Shown: positions 13,381 to 19,906 of the stretch, piece by piece
How positions within the stretch are numbered: position 1 is the first letter of the stretch
Layout of the letters: the number at the start of each line of letters is the position of its first letter
From: CAYNFH01 sp964396385
GTDB lineage: Bacteria > Armatimonadota > Chthonomonadetes > Chthonomonadales > CAJBBX01
Reading direction: 5' to 3'
DNA: 22,688 bases
Assembly (NCBI GenBank): GCA_964396385.1
Contig: CAYNFH010000099.1
Span: 1-22,688, forward strand
Made by a program: the position numbers and the translations under genes
The notes under the pieces: model-generated
What the model saw: only the letters and a program-made list of their open reading frames with translations
What the model was told of the DNA's origin: nothing
The model's database searches: none

Positions 13381-15256
13381 CCGCCGCGCCGGCCGGAATC
13401 AGCCGGACCTGCTTGAGGTTCATGGCGGCGCCGCTCGGCATCCGCGTGACGTGGACCGCCAGGATGGAGCGGCCGGCCGGCAGTGTTATCTCGCCAAGCC
13501 GCATCGTCTTCCAGTCCGTCCAGGAGCCGGTGGATGCCACGGTCCCGCTCACGGATGGGCCGCCCTCGGGACCCACGGTATAGGTGGACCCGGCGGCGTC
13601 CGGTTCGCAGGCGTACGTCACCTCCACCGCGTACCGTCCGCCGGACGGCGCCTCCACGGCCCAGGTGACGTAGTCCTGCGCGTTGGTCCAGTACCCAATG
13701 TTGTCCTTCCCGTTCCCCACCTCGTACTGGGCCGAGCTGCCGTGGACCTCCGCGTCTCGCGCTGCCAAAGTAAGCGATCCGTCCGTGCCTGCCTTCACTG
13801 CCGGCACGCTCTCCGTCACTACCGGCGGACCCGCCAGTTTGAGCTCCACCACCGTGGCGTAGGGGTCGATTCTGGCGGGCTTCGCGATGTGGAGGACCGT
13901 TCCCTCACCGGGTGTATCGAGGCCGATTTCTAGTGGCCCGCGCCCTCCCTCTTGCCGCCTGCTATCCTGCCTCCTGCCGCCGGCTACCTGCTCCCCGCCG
14001 CCCGGCCCCTGCAGGCTGGTTACGGCAAGCGGCTCCCCGCCGTCCAGAGCTCGCGCCGACTCCACGGGAGTCTGAAGTCCGCTGAGCGTAAGTCCGCCTT
14101 CCGGCCAGTGGAACACCTGCAGGTAGAGCGTGCTGCCCTTGACCGTGCACCGGCCGTCGAAGGGCAGTCGCTTGAAGGGACTGTGCGTGGTGGAATAGAT
14201 GCTGCGGCCGTTCACCTTCATCCACGCGCCTATCTGCGCTAGCCGCTCGTTGATGGCGTCCGGGAAGGTGCCGTCGGGCTTGGGACCCACGTTCAACAGG
14301 AAGTTGCCGCCCTTGCTGGCGATGTCGCACAGCTTGTGGATGAGGTCCTCCGTGGACTTCCAGTCGGTATCGTTGGCGGCATAGCCCCACGTGTCGTTCA
14401 TGGTCATGCAGGTCTCCCACAGCCGTCCGCCCGGATAGCCCGTGGCGGGGATGGTCTGCTCCGGCGTGGTGTAGTCCTGCGGCTCGTGGTTGCGGTCGTT
14501 GATGATGATGCCGGGCTGGAGGGAGCGGATCATCCGGTTTACTTCATCGGAGTGCAGCTCCTGGGCGTTGTGCTCCCATCCGCCGTCGAACCAGAGGATA
14601 CCGACGGGGCCGTAGTTGGAGAGCAGCTCCGTGATCTGGCCCTTCATGTATTGGATGTAGCGGTTCAGGTCCGCTCCGTCCGCCGGGCGCGTCTCCTTCT
14701 CCCAGGGCCGTCGCGGCACGTAGTCCGGGTGGTGCCAGTCCATGATAGAGTGGTAGAAGCAGAGGCGGATTCCCTGCCGCTTGCACTCCGCGGCCAGCAT
14801 CTTGAGAGGGTCCTTGTGCCAGGGGGTGGAGTCCACGATGTTCCAGTCCCGGTTGAGTTTGGTGCCGAACATGTCGAAGCCGTCGTGGTGCTTGGTGGTG
14901 ATGACGATGTACTTCATGCCGGCGTCTTTGGCGGTCTTCACCCACCGGTGCGCATCGAACTTCACCGGGTTGAACTGGGCCGCGAACTTCTCATAGTCCT
15001 TCATCTGCATCTGCTTGTTGCTGAAGTACCACTCGCCGATCCGCTTGTTGCCATGGAGGTCGGTGGAGTCGGCGGGGACAGCGTAGACGCCCCAGTGGAT
15101 GAACATGCCGAACCTAGCGTCCCGCCACCACTGAGTGCGCGCGGCGAACTGCTCCGGCGTCTCCCCGGTGTTGGGGTTCACCTGCATCTGGGGTGCCTGG
15201 GCGCGGGCCGGGAGTAAGGCTCCGGCGAGCAGAATGGCGAGAAGGAGCTGACGCAT
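13367..15256 (-). CDS. secreted alpha-L-fucosidase (GH29) with C-terminal carbohydrate-binding-like domain
   Basis: This 629-residue exported enzyme should release alpha-L-fucose from glycans in the periplasm or outside. A signal peptide (MRQLLLAILLAGALLPARA) is followed by the GH29 barrel (about 35-365) with FIHWGVYAVP (52-61), TTKHHDGFDMF (120-130) and the nucleophile D224 in ILWFDGGWEH. A small beta domain follows (to about 475), then a CBM-like beta-sandwich (about 490-622; NIGYWTNAQDYVTW to AMNLKQVRLI). Residues about 416-440 are a Gly/Arg/Gln-rich insertion coded by degenerate 7-bp repeats. The ATG at 15256 has GGAGG 5 bases upstream. It is divergent from the YghZ-type reductase, which could act on sugar-derived aldehydes. 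The acid/base residue cannot be assigned by eye. Confidence 0.93.
   Translation of the reverse strand: MRQLLLAILLAGALLPARAQAPQMQVNPNTGETPEQFAARTQWWRDARFGMFIHWGVYAVPADSTDLHGNKRIGEWYFSNKQMQMKDYEKFAAQFNPVKFDAHRWVKTAKDAGMKYIVITTKHHDGFDMFGTKLNRDWNIVDSTPWHKDPLKMLAAECKRQGIRLCFYHSIMDWHHPDYVPRRPWEKETRPADGADLNRYIQYMKGQITELLSNYGPVGILWFDGGWEHNAQELHSDEVNRMIRSLQPGIIINDRNHEPQDYTTPEQTIPATGYPGGRLWETCMTMNDTWGYAANDTDWKSTEDLIHKLCDIASKGGNFLLNVGPKPDGTFPDAINERLAQIGAWMKVNGRSIYSTTHSPFKRLPFDGRCTVKGSTLYLQVFHWPEGGLTLSGLQTPVESARALDGGEPLAVTSLQGPGGGEQVAGGRRQDSRRQEGGRGPLEIGLDTPGEGTVLHIAKPARIDPYATVVELKLAGPPVVTESVPAVKAGTDGSLTLAARDAEVHGSSAQYEVGNGKDNIGYWTNAQDYVTWAVEAPSGGRYAVEVTYACEPDAAGSTYTVGPEGGPSVSGTVASTGSWTDWKTMRLGEITLPAGRSILAVHVTRMPSGAAMNLKQVRLIPAGAAGTSP
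13951..13977. repeat. degenerate heptamer array inside the fucosidase gene
   Basis: The plus strand reads CTTGCCG, CCTGCTA, TCCTGCC, TCCTGCC and related units with a 7-base period; two units are identical. On the coding strand it gives the Arg/Gln-rich insertion of the fucosidase. It is decayed compared with the perfect arrays elsewhere. Confidence 0.55.
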
Positions 15257-15365
15257 GAATGCCTCCGATTGGGTTATGGGTTGATATTCACGCTGCCGTG
15301 GGCCAATCCTCCTGCCGGGCGGCGGTACAATGGCGGCAGAGACCGTTAGAAGAAGGAGGATGCGA

Positions 15366-16364
15366 TTGTCGCATGAGTTCTCGCCGGAGCGCTATGACCA
15401 CATGCAGTACCGCCGCTGCGGGCGGAGCGGTCTGAAGCTTCCCGCCATCTCGCTGGGGGCGTGGGAGACATTCGGCGGCTACCGTGACGAGTCGGTGGCC
15501 CGGGAGTGCCTCATCAGGGCGTTTGACCTCGGCATCACGCATTTCGACCTGGCAAACAATTATGGCACCCCGCCGGGCAACGCGGAGGTGGTCTGCGGGC
15601 GCATCATCAAAGAGATGCCGCGCGACGAGTTGATCATCTCCAGCAAGGCCGGCTACTACATGTGGCCTGGCCCGTACGGCGAGTGGGGCAGTCGCAAGTA
15701 CCTCGTGGCTAGCTGCGACCAGAGCCTCAAGCGGATGGGGCTGGAGTATTTCGACATCTTCTACCACCACCGTCCCGATCCCGAGACTCCGCTCGAAGAG
15801 ACCATTGCGGCCCTGGACCACCTGGTGCGCCAGGGGAAGGCGCTCTACGCCGGCGTCTCCAACTACAGCGGCGCGCACTTCGCGGAGGCGGTGCGGGTCT
15901 GCGATCGAATGGGCCTCGCGCCCATCACCATCCACCAGCCGTACTACAACATGCTGGGCCGCCGCATCGAGTGGGACCTGCTGCCCCAGACGGAGCGAGC
16001 GGGCACGGGCGTCATCCCCTTCTGCCCGCTCGCCTCGGGGCTCCTGACCGACAAGTACCTGGGCGGCGATATTCCCGTGCACAGCCGCGCGGCCGAGAAG
16101 TGGGGTAAGGAGTGGGTGGAGAAGAACCTCAGCGTGGAGCGGCTCGCGATGCTCCGGGAGCTGAACGGCATGGCTCAACAGCGCGGCCAGACGCTGGCGC
16201 AGATGGCCCTCGCCTGGATCCTGCGCCTGCCCGCCGTCACCAGCGCCCTCATCGGCGCCTCCAATCCGCGGCAGATCGAGGAGAACGTCAAGGCGCTGGA
16301 CAACCTCGCGTTTTCCGAAGAGGAGCTCACGCGAATAGACGAGCTCACCAAGCCATGCCCCTAA
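15366..16364 (+). CDS. aldo/keto reductase, YghZ (L-glyceraldehyde 3-phosphate reductase) type
   Basis: This 332-residue NADPH-dependent oxidoreductase is cytoplasmic. It follows E. coli YghZ closely along its length: the opening SPERYDHMQYRRCGRSGLKLP, FDLANNYGTPPG, KAGYYMWPGPYG, and the C-terminal MAQQRGQTLAQMALAW and SALIGAS. The catalytic tetrad is D61, Y66, K94 and H135. YghZ reduces L-glyceraldehyde 3-phosphate and methylglyoxal, so detoxification or sugar-aldehyde reduction is likely. The start is TTG at 15366, 6 bases after AAGGAGG (15353-15359). The in-frame ATG at 15360 touches the ribosome-binding site and is less likely, and the TTG start matches the family N-terminus. It is divergent from the fucosidase and convergent with the lipoprotein gene. 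Confidence 0.93.
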   Translation: MSHEFSPERYDHMQYRRCGRSGLKLPAISLGAWETFGGYRDESVARECLIRAFDLGITHFDLANNYGTPPGNAEVVCGRIIKEMPRDELIISSKAGYYMWPGPYGEWGSRKYLVASCDQSLKRMGLEYFDIFYHHRPDPETPLEETIAALDHLVRQGKALYAGVSNYSGAHFAEAVRVCDRMGLAPITIHQPYYNMLGRRIEWDLLPQTERAGTGVIPFCPLASGLLTDKYLGGDIPVHSRAAEKWGKEWVEKNLSVERLAMLRELNGMAQQRGQTLAQMALAWILRLPAVTSALIGASNPRQIEENVKALDNLAFSEEELTRIDELTKPCP

Positions 16365-16394
16365 CCGCCTCGCTTCGCCTGCTTCGGAGGGCTA

Positions 16395-16967
16395 CTACCG
16401 CCATTGATCTGGGATTTTGCCCGCGCGAATCTCAGCTTTCCACTGCTTAATATTGTCCGCATTCGCGGCATCCAACTCTTCGGTCGACCGCCGTTGCTCG
16501 GGCGTGAGGCTCTTCAGTTCACTCTCGGAAGTGTGGGTCCAGAATCTCGCCACAAGGTCTAGGTACTCAAGAACAACCTTCTTCTCTCCTCTTTGGAGTA
16601 ACTCCCTCGCCAGAGTGTTGTCGGGGCCGAACGAGTCAAGCTGCGGCGAGCCGGGCGTATTGCCAGCCTCCAGTAGATATTTCTTTGCGTCCTCTATGCG
16701 CCCCTCGCGGAGCGCGGCCTGACCGAGCAGCTCGTTCGCGTCATAGATCACATTGCCGTAGTTCCAGGAAGAGCGGTCGGTGTTCTTTGCAAGCAGCCGC
16801 TTGGCGTAAGCTGTCACTGCGGCTGTCCGCCCCTGGTCCAACGCCTCACTTGCCTCGAGGTCGGTCTGAACGGAGCGGTCATTCTCATTCGGAGGACCGC
16901 TGCACGAGGCCAACACGCCCGTCCACCCTGTAACGGTCAGAACAAGTAGAAGTCGAAGCAGTTTCAT
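16395..16967 (-). CDS. lipoprotein with TPR-like helical repeats
   Basis: This 190-residue lipoprotein has signal MKLLRLLLVLTVTGWTGVLASC with lipobox VLASC (C22), so it is probably anchored to the membrane facing the periplasm. The mature part is helical: NELLGQAALREGRIEDAKKYLLEAG resembles a TPR helix pair, followed by the distinctive TPGSPQLDSFGPDNTLARELLQRGEKKVVLEYLDLVARFW segment (given here only as the family mark SPQLxSFGP...LARELL). I recall this mark from uncharacterised proteins in several phyla; no function is known. Its ATG overlaps the stop of the upstream membrane-protein gene (ATGA), implying translational coupling and probably a joint function. Confidence 0.8.
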   Translation of the reverse strand: MKLLRLLLVLTVTGWTGVLASCSGPPNENDRSVQTDLEASEALDQGRTAAVTAYAKRLLAKNTDRSSWNYGNVIYDANELLGQAALREGRIEDAKKYLLEAGNTPGSPQLDSFGPDNTLARELLQRGEKKVVLEYLDLVARFWTHTSESELKSLTPEQRRSTEELDAANADNIKQWKAEIRAGKIPDQWR

Positions 16968-17389
16968 GGCTGCCCTTCCGGAGTTCGGGCCTGGGTAGGG
17001 ACATAGTAGAGCGCCGCTACTGGAGCGCCTTGGTGCGGGGACAGGACACGGCCTGTCCTGAAGTTGCTCCAGGTGAGGCGGTCCAACGCCTGCCGGTCAA
17101 AGCGTATGCGCTGGTCGGAGTCCGTCACCACCAGCGGTGCGGGAAGTGCCGCTACGTTGTCACTGCCGTACACGAGGTGAGTTATGATGCGTGGCCGATT
17201 GTACGACAGCCATGTGATCCTGAGGCTGCCATCCGTCTCCCATACGCACTCGCCCTTGCTAGACACGCTCTCGATATGCGCTAAGAGGCTTCGCCCGACC
17301 CACGTCAATGCAACCAGAACCAGGACAACGCACCAGAAGCGGTTCCAGAGGACGAGGCGACGGACCTCGGTATCTTCATGGACTGCCAT
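16964..17389 (-). CDS. small single-pass membrane protein, unknown function
   Basis: This 141-residue protein has a short cytoplasmic, charged N-terminus, one membrane segment (WCVVLVLVALTWVGRSLL, about residues 19-36) and an external domain of about 100 residues with beta-strand-like segments (SLRITWLS, RIITHLVYG, PLVVTDSDQRIRF). I do not recognise a family. The ATG at 17389 has GGGAG 6 bases upstream. It is the first gene of a two-gene operon with the lipoprotein (4-base ATGA overlap), transcribed from the region at 17390-17504. The second gene being a lipoprotein suggests an envelope complex, but this is only inference. Confidence 0.7.
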   Translation of the reverse strand: MAVHEDTEVRRLVLWNRFWCVVLVLVALTWVGRSLLAHIESVSSKGECVWETDGSLRITWLSYNRPRIITHLVYGSDNVAALPAPLVVTDSDQRIRFDRQALDRLTWSNFRTGRVLSPHQGAPVAALYYVPTQARTPEGQP

Positions 17390-17404
17390 GCTGGTCTCCC
17401 GTAA

Positions 17405-17432
17405 TTCAAAAAGCGATGACTGTGCATATACT
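17405..17432 (+). promoter_or_regulatory. candidate promoter of the alpha/beta hydrolase operon
   Basis: TTCAAA (17405-17410), a 16-base spacer and TATACT (17427-17432) form a reasonable sigma70-type promoter, with four of six bases at -35. The -10 lies inside the inverted repeat 17418-17451, so a protein bound there would block initiation. Confidence 0.5.
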
Positions 17433-17451
17433 ATTGTGCATGAGCACAGTC
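17418..17451. promoter_or_regulatory. candidate operator: inverted repeat in divergent promoter region
   Basis: GACTGTGC (17418-17425) and GCACAGTC (17444-17451) are perfect inverted 8-mers with an 18-base centre. The centre also holds a second TGTGCAT (17436-17442) repeating 17421-17427. The element lies between the minus-strand operon (start 17389) and the plus-strand hydrolase gene and spans the -10 box, so it could control both. Confidence 0.5.
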
Positions 17452-17504
17452 GCGCCCTTGCGCTAGCTGTAACTACGTTCCGCCCTCCGAGTGCACAAAC
17501 GCCA

Positions 17505-18185
17505 ATGCTGAGTTCTCAAGAATGGAATGTAAAGGTCGGGGAGGAGGAGACCAGCGCTCTCTGTGACCTCGCAACCGCTCCGCGGAACGGTTCCGTGCTG
17601 GTGCTCGGTCACGGCGCCAGCACGTCCATGGAGCACGCCACCATGGTGAAGCTCGCCGCCCAACTTTCCCGGCAGGGGCTGAACGTCGTCCGGTTCAACT
17701 TCCTCTACACGGAGAAGAAGAAGGGACCGCCGGACCGGATGCCGCGCCTGATGGAGTGCTTCGCGGCGGTGGTGGAGAAAACGCGCGCGGAGCTTCATCC
17801 ACGGCGCCTGTTTATCGGCGGTCATTCCATGGGCGGTCGGGCGGCTTCCATGCTGGCGGCCGAAGGCTTCCGCTGTGATGGACTTGTGTTGCTCTCCTAT
17901 CCGCTGCATCCGGCAGGACAGCCAGAGAAGCTGCGGGACGCCCACCTCAGCCAGATCACAGTGCCCGTCCTATGCCTCAACGGTACCAGAGACGAGCTCT
18001 GCCAGAGAGAGCTCATGGAATCGGTGGTCGCGAAGCTTCCTTCCAGCTTCACCATGCACTGGATTGAGGGCGCGGACCACAGCTACCGTGTCCAGAAACG
18101 CTCCGGCCGCACCGAAGAGGCGGTGCTGGAAGAGATTGGCGCAACGGTCCGTGCGTGGACTGAGAGCCAGATTCATTTCACATGA
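17505..18185 (+). CDS. alpha/beta hydrolase, KANL3/Tex30 type
   Basis: This 226-residue cytoplasmic hydrolase has the family marks GHGAS (35-39), NFLYTEKKKGPPDR (65-78), the nucleophile elbow GGHSMGG (S108), SYPLHPAGQPEKLRDAHL (131-148), GTRDEL (D163) and GADHSY (H192), giving a complete Ser-Asp-His triad. Related bacterial enzymes are annotated as dienelactone-hydrolase-like or KANL3/Tex30-like; natural substrates are unknown. The ATG at 17505 fits the family N-terminus, but no clear ribosome-binding site precedes it. The frame extends upstream to 17184, over the start of the divergent gene, and those codons do not look protein-like. The GNAT gene starts 30 bases after its stop, suggesting an operon. 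Confidence 0.88.
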   Translation: MLSSQEWNVKVGEEETSALCDLATAPRNGSVLVLGHGASTSMEHATMVKLAAQLSRQGLNVVRFNFLYTEKKKGPPDRMPRLMECFAAVVEKTRAELHPRRLFIGGHSMGGRAASMLAAEGFRCDGLVLLSYPLHPAGQPEKLRDAHLSQITVPVLCLNGTRDELCQRELMESVVAKLPSSFTMHWIEGADHSYRVQKRSGRTEEAVLEEIGATVRAWTESQIHFT

Positions 18186-18215
18186 CTGCGGCGCGCCGGA
18201 GAGGAGGTAAGCCTT

Positions 18216-18770
18216 ATGATATACGGTGACCGGCTGCGGCTGAGGCATGTGGAGAGGGAGGACCTTCCCCGGTTCGTCGCCTGGCTGAACGACCCGGAGG
18301 TGCGCCAGGGTCTTTCCGGTTACCTTCCGCTGTCGATGGCGGAAGAGGAGCAGTGGTTCGAAGGGATGCTCAAACGCCCGCCGGACGAGCAGCCGTTTGT
18401 CATAGAGGCGCGGAAAGATGCTGGCTGGGTGCCTTTGGGCAACTGCTCCGTTTTCGCGATCAGTTGGCGGCACCGCAGCGCGGAGCTGGGCATATTCCTG
18501 GGAGAAAAGTCGCTGTGGAACCAGGGCTACGGCACAGAAGCAATGGGCCTTCTGCTGCGGCACGGCTTTCACACACTCAACCTGCACCGGCTCTATTTGC
18601 GCGTTCATGCGAACAACCCGCGAGCGATCCGCGCTTACGAGAAGGCTGGATTCGTCCTCGAAGGGCGGGAGCGAGAGGCAGTATTTCAGGACGGGAAGTA
18701 CCAGGATGGGCTGCGCATGGCCGTCTTGCGCCATGAGTGGGAGAAGACCCTTCCGCCGCTATCGACATGA
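18216..18770 (+). CDS. GNAT N-acetyltransferase, RimJ/RimL-like
   Basis: This 184-residue protein has the layout of the GNAT_3 group: RLRLRHVEREDLPRFVAWLNDPEV at the start, the beta-4 strand SAELGIFLGEKSLWNQGYG, the acetyl-CoA pyrophosphate loop NQGYGTEAMGLLL (about 107-119), and NNPRAIRAYEKAGFVLEGR near 129-147. Such enzymes acetylate amino groups of proteins (N-terminal or lysine) or of small molecules; the acceptor cannot be told from sequence. AGGAGG lies 8 bases before the ATG at 18216. It follows the hydrolase gene closely and probably shares its promoter. Confidence 0.92.
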   Translation: MIYGDRLRLRHVEREDLPRFVAWLNDPEVRQGLSGYLPLSMAEEEQWFEGMLKRPPDEQPFVIEARKDAGWVPLGNCSVFAISWRHRSAELGIFLGEKSLWNQGYGTEAMGLLLRHGFHTLNLHRLYLRVHANNPRAIRAYEKAGFVLEGREREAVFQDGKYQDGLRMAVLRHEWEKTLPPLST

Positions 18771-18942
18771 TGTTAAGGGCCTGGACTTTGCGCACGCTGG
18801 CTCGCTTGTCGGGTCCCGCGTGACGCGGTAATCTCACGTAACGGGCAGAGCGCGGAACCGCCAACCTGTTGGGCACGCGAACACGGCCAGGCGCCGGTGG
18901 ACCCAGCTTCTGAAGCCGACATGGCAATGGGCTCAAACAAGG

Positions 18943-18970
18943 ACAATGTGAGTGCATGCACTCACATTGT
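18943..18970. repeat. perfect 28-bp palindrome
   Basis: The half-site ACAATGTGAGTGCA (18943-18956) is followed with no spacer by its exact reverse complement (18957-18970). It lies about 170 bases after the GNAT stop. It could be a binding site for a dimeric regulator or nucleoid protein, a recombination site, or a cruciform. Confidence 0.9.
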
Positions 18971-19020
18971 GGTGGAAGAGGAGCAGCGCAATACAGCGGG
19001 CTCGCCGCCGGGCTCAAGGT

Positions 19021-19034
19021 GTGCAGCGCTGCAC
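19021..19034. repeat. perfect 14-bp palindrome GTGCAGCGCTGCAC
   Basis: The sequence equals its own reverse complement. It sits between the 28-bp palindrome and the first heptamer array of the non-coding region. Confidence 0.7.
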
Positions 19035-19065
19035 GAATTGGGCTAGATGCGCAGGCAGCGGGCGG

Positions 19066-19114
19066 CAGTAGTCAGTCGGCAGTCGTCAGTTGTCAGTCGT
19101 CAGTAGTCAGTCGG
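19066..19114. repeat. heptanucleotide tandem array CAGTNNK x7
   Basis: Seven 7-bp units run CAGTAGT, CAGTCGG, CAGTCGT, CAGTTGT, CAGTCGT, CAGTAGT, CAGTCGG. The array is flanked on both sides by GCGGGCGGCAG-like sequence, as if inserted in or grown from it. Confidence 0.95.
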
Positions 19115-19161
19115 CGGGCGGCAGGAGGCGGGGCGGTGGGTATGCACCCAGTAATCTTAGC

Positions 19162-19210
19162 GTGAGATCGTTGTCTCAAATATGGCGCGGCGGCGCCAGA
19201 TTGGATGCGG
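19162..19210. promoter_or_regulatory. paired-palindrome module, copy 1
   Basis: TGAGA-6-TCTCA (19163-19178) is followed by AAATA and then TGGCGC-GGCG-GCGCCA (19183-19198) and ATTGGATGCGG. The same order of elements recurs at 19279-19334. Confidence 0.6.
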
Positions 19211-19244
19211 AGTCGAGAGTCTAGAGTCGAGAGTCTAGAGTCGA
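19210..19244. repeat. heptanucleotide tandem array GAGTCKA x5
   Basis: Units alternate strictly: GAGTCGA, GAGTCTA, GAGTCGA, GAGTCTA, GAGTCGA. It starts right where module copy 1 ends. Confidence 0.95.
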
Positions 19245-19278
19245 TGGTTGGCAGCCGCCTTGAGGGGTGCCAGCGGGA

Positions 19279-19334
19279 GTGAGACATTGTCTCAAATTGT
19301 ATATTGGCGCGGCCGCGCCACATTATGGATGCGC
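19279..19334. promoter_or_regulatory. paired-palindrome module, copy 2
   Basis: TGAGAC-ATT-GTCTCA (19280-19294) is followed by AAATTGTATA and the perfect 16-bp palindrome TGGCGCGGCCGCGCCA (19305-19320), then ATTATGGATGCG. It repeats copy 1 with improved symmetry and 5-6 extra bases between the two palindromes. Confidence 0.65.
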
Positions 19335-19417
19335 TCGGACCACAGGCGTGTCTTGAAGAATGGGTAGAGATTGCGCAGTAAGCGCAACAAGCGCAATAAG
19401 GGTGCAGATGGGTGAAA

Positions 19418-19438
19418 GTTGAAGGTTGAAGGTTGAAG
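19418..19438. repeat. heptanucleotide tandem array GTTGAAG x3 at the DUF6882 start
   Basis: Three perfect units. The TTG of the third unit (19433-19435) is the furthest-upstream usable start of the DUF6882 gene, and the GAAGG formed at unit junctions could serve as its ribosome-binding site. Confidence 0.85.
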
Positions 19439-19906
19439 CTTGGTCCAGCGAGCCTGCCCTACGATATGCTGCTCGCCCGCAGCATGGAAGAGCTGATGAC
19501 GAAGACGGCGCTTCACGATCAACTCTTTCAGATCGGCCGGGCGGATTGGCAACTAGACCAGGACACCGGGCTCATCACGTTTACCAGCCCGAGGGGCGTC
19601 GTGGCGACCGCGCCGGCGCAGATTGTGGGGACCTACAATACGGCCGACGGGACGTGGATGTGGGCGTGGGCGAATCCCTCCGTCGAGCCCAAGATGGCGG
19701 ACCACTCCAGGCTGGCGCAGGCTGACGGGGAGAAGCACCACCTTGCGGATTTCACCGCCCGAAAGTACCCCACGACCGAGGCCCGGTGCTGGGAGCTTAC
19801 CGCAATCACATGTGCGCTTGGCGGCTACCAGGGCGGCTATCGCGGCCCCGCAGGGAGTGCCAGGGTTTTCGTCACCTTCGGCGAAGCCTATATACGGGGC
19901 GCGTAA
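19433..19906 (+). CDS. DUF6882 family protein
   Basis: This 157-residue protein of unknown function looks cytoplasmic (no signal peptide or membrane segment). The pattern GLITFTSPRGVVATAPAQ, IVGTYNTADGTWMWAWANPS (residues about 64-83) and a closing YRGPAGSARVFVTFG agrees with DUF6882, a tryptophan-rich family that I know only as uncharacterised. The start is either TTG at 19433, inside a heptamer array, or ATG at 19466 (twelfth codon), which lacks a ribosome-binding site. The gene stands alone between the palindrome-rich region and the J-like gene. Confidence 0.75.
   Translation: MKLGPASLPYDMLLARSMEELMTKTALHDQLFQIGRADWQLDQDTGLITFTSPRGVVATAPAQIVGTYNTADGTWMWAWANPSVEPKMADHSRLAQADGEKHHLADFTARKYPTTEARCWELTAITCALGGYQGGYRGPAGSARVFVTFGEAYIRGA

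Larger units (their letters stand above)
18771..19432. other. palindrome- and repeat-dense non-coding region
   Basis: No protein or tRNA gene is seen in these 662 bases. They hold a perfect 28-bp palindrome, a perfect 14-bp palindrome, three heptamer arrays (the last at the start of the next gene), a triple 9-mer (CGCAAYAAG type, about 19374-19400), and two copies of a paired-palindrome module. Such density suggests a regulatory or structural locus, or a home for small RNA. Confidence 0.7.

Noticed and set aside
14336..15217. 293-codon plus-strand frame opposite the fucosidase
   Set aside because: It lies entirely opposite the catalytic domain of GH29 and has no family marks.
17184..17504. 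N-terminal extension of the alpha/beta hydrolase
   Set aside because: The extra 107 codons overlap the start of the divergent membrane-protein gene, are Arg/Thr/Ser-rich and match nothing in the hydrolase family; the family N-terminus fits the ATG at 17505.
19066..19244. Possible CRISPR array
   Set aside because: The repeats are 7 bases long with no spacers, and no cas genes are present; these are simple tandem arrays.
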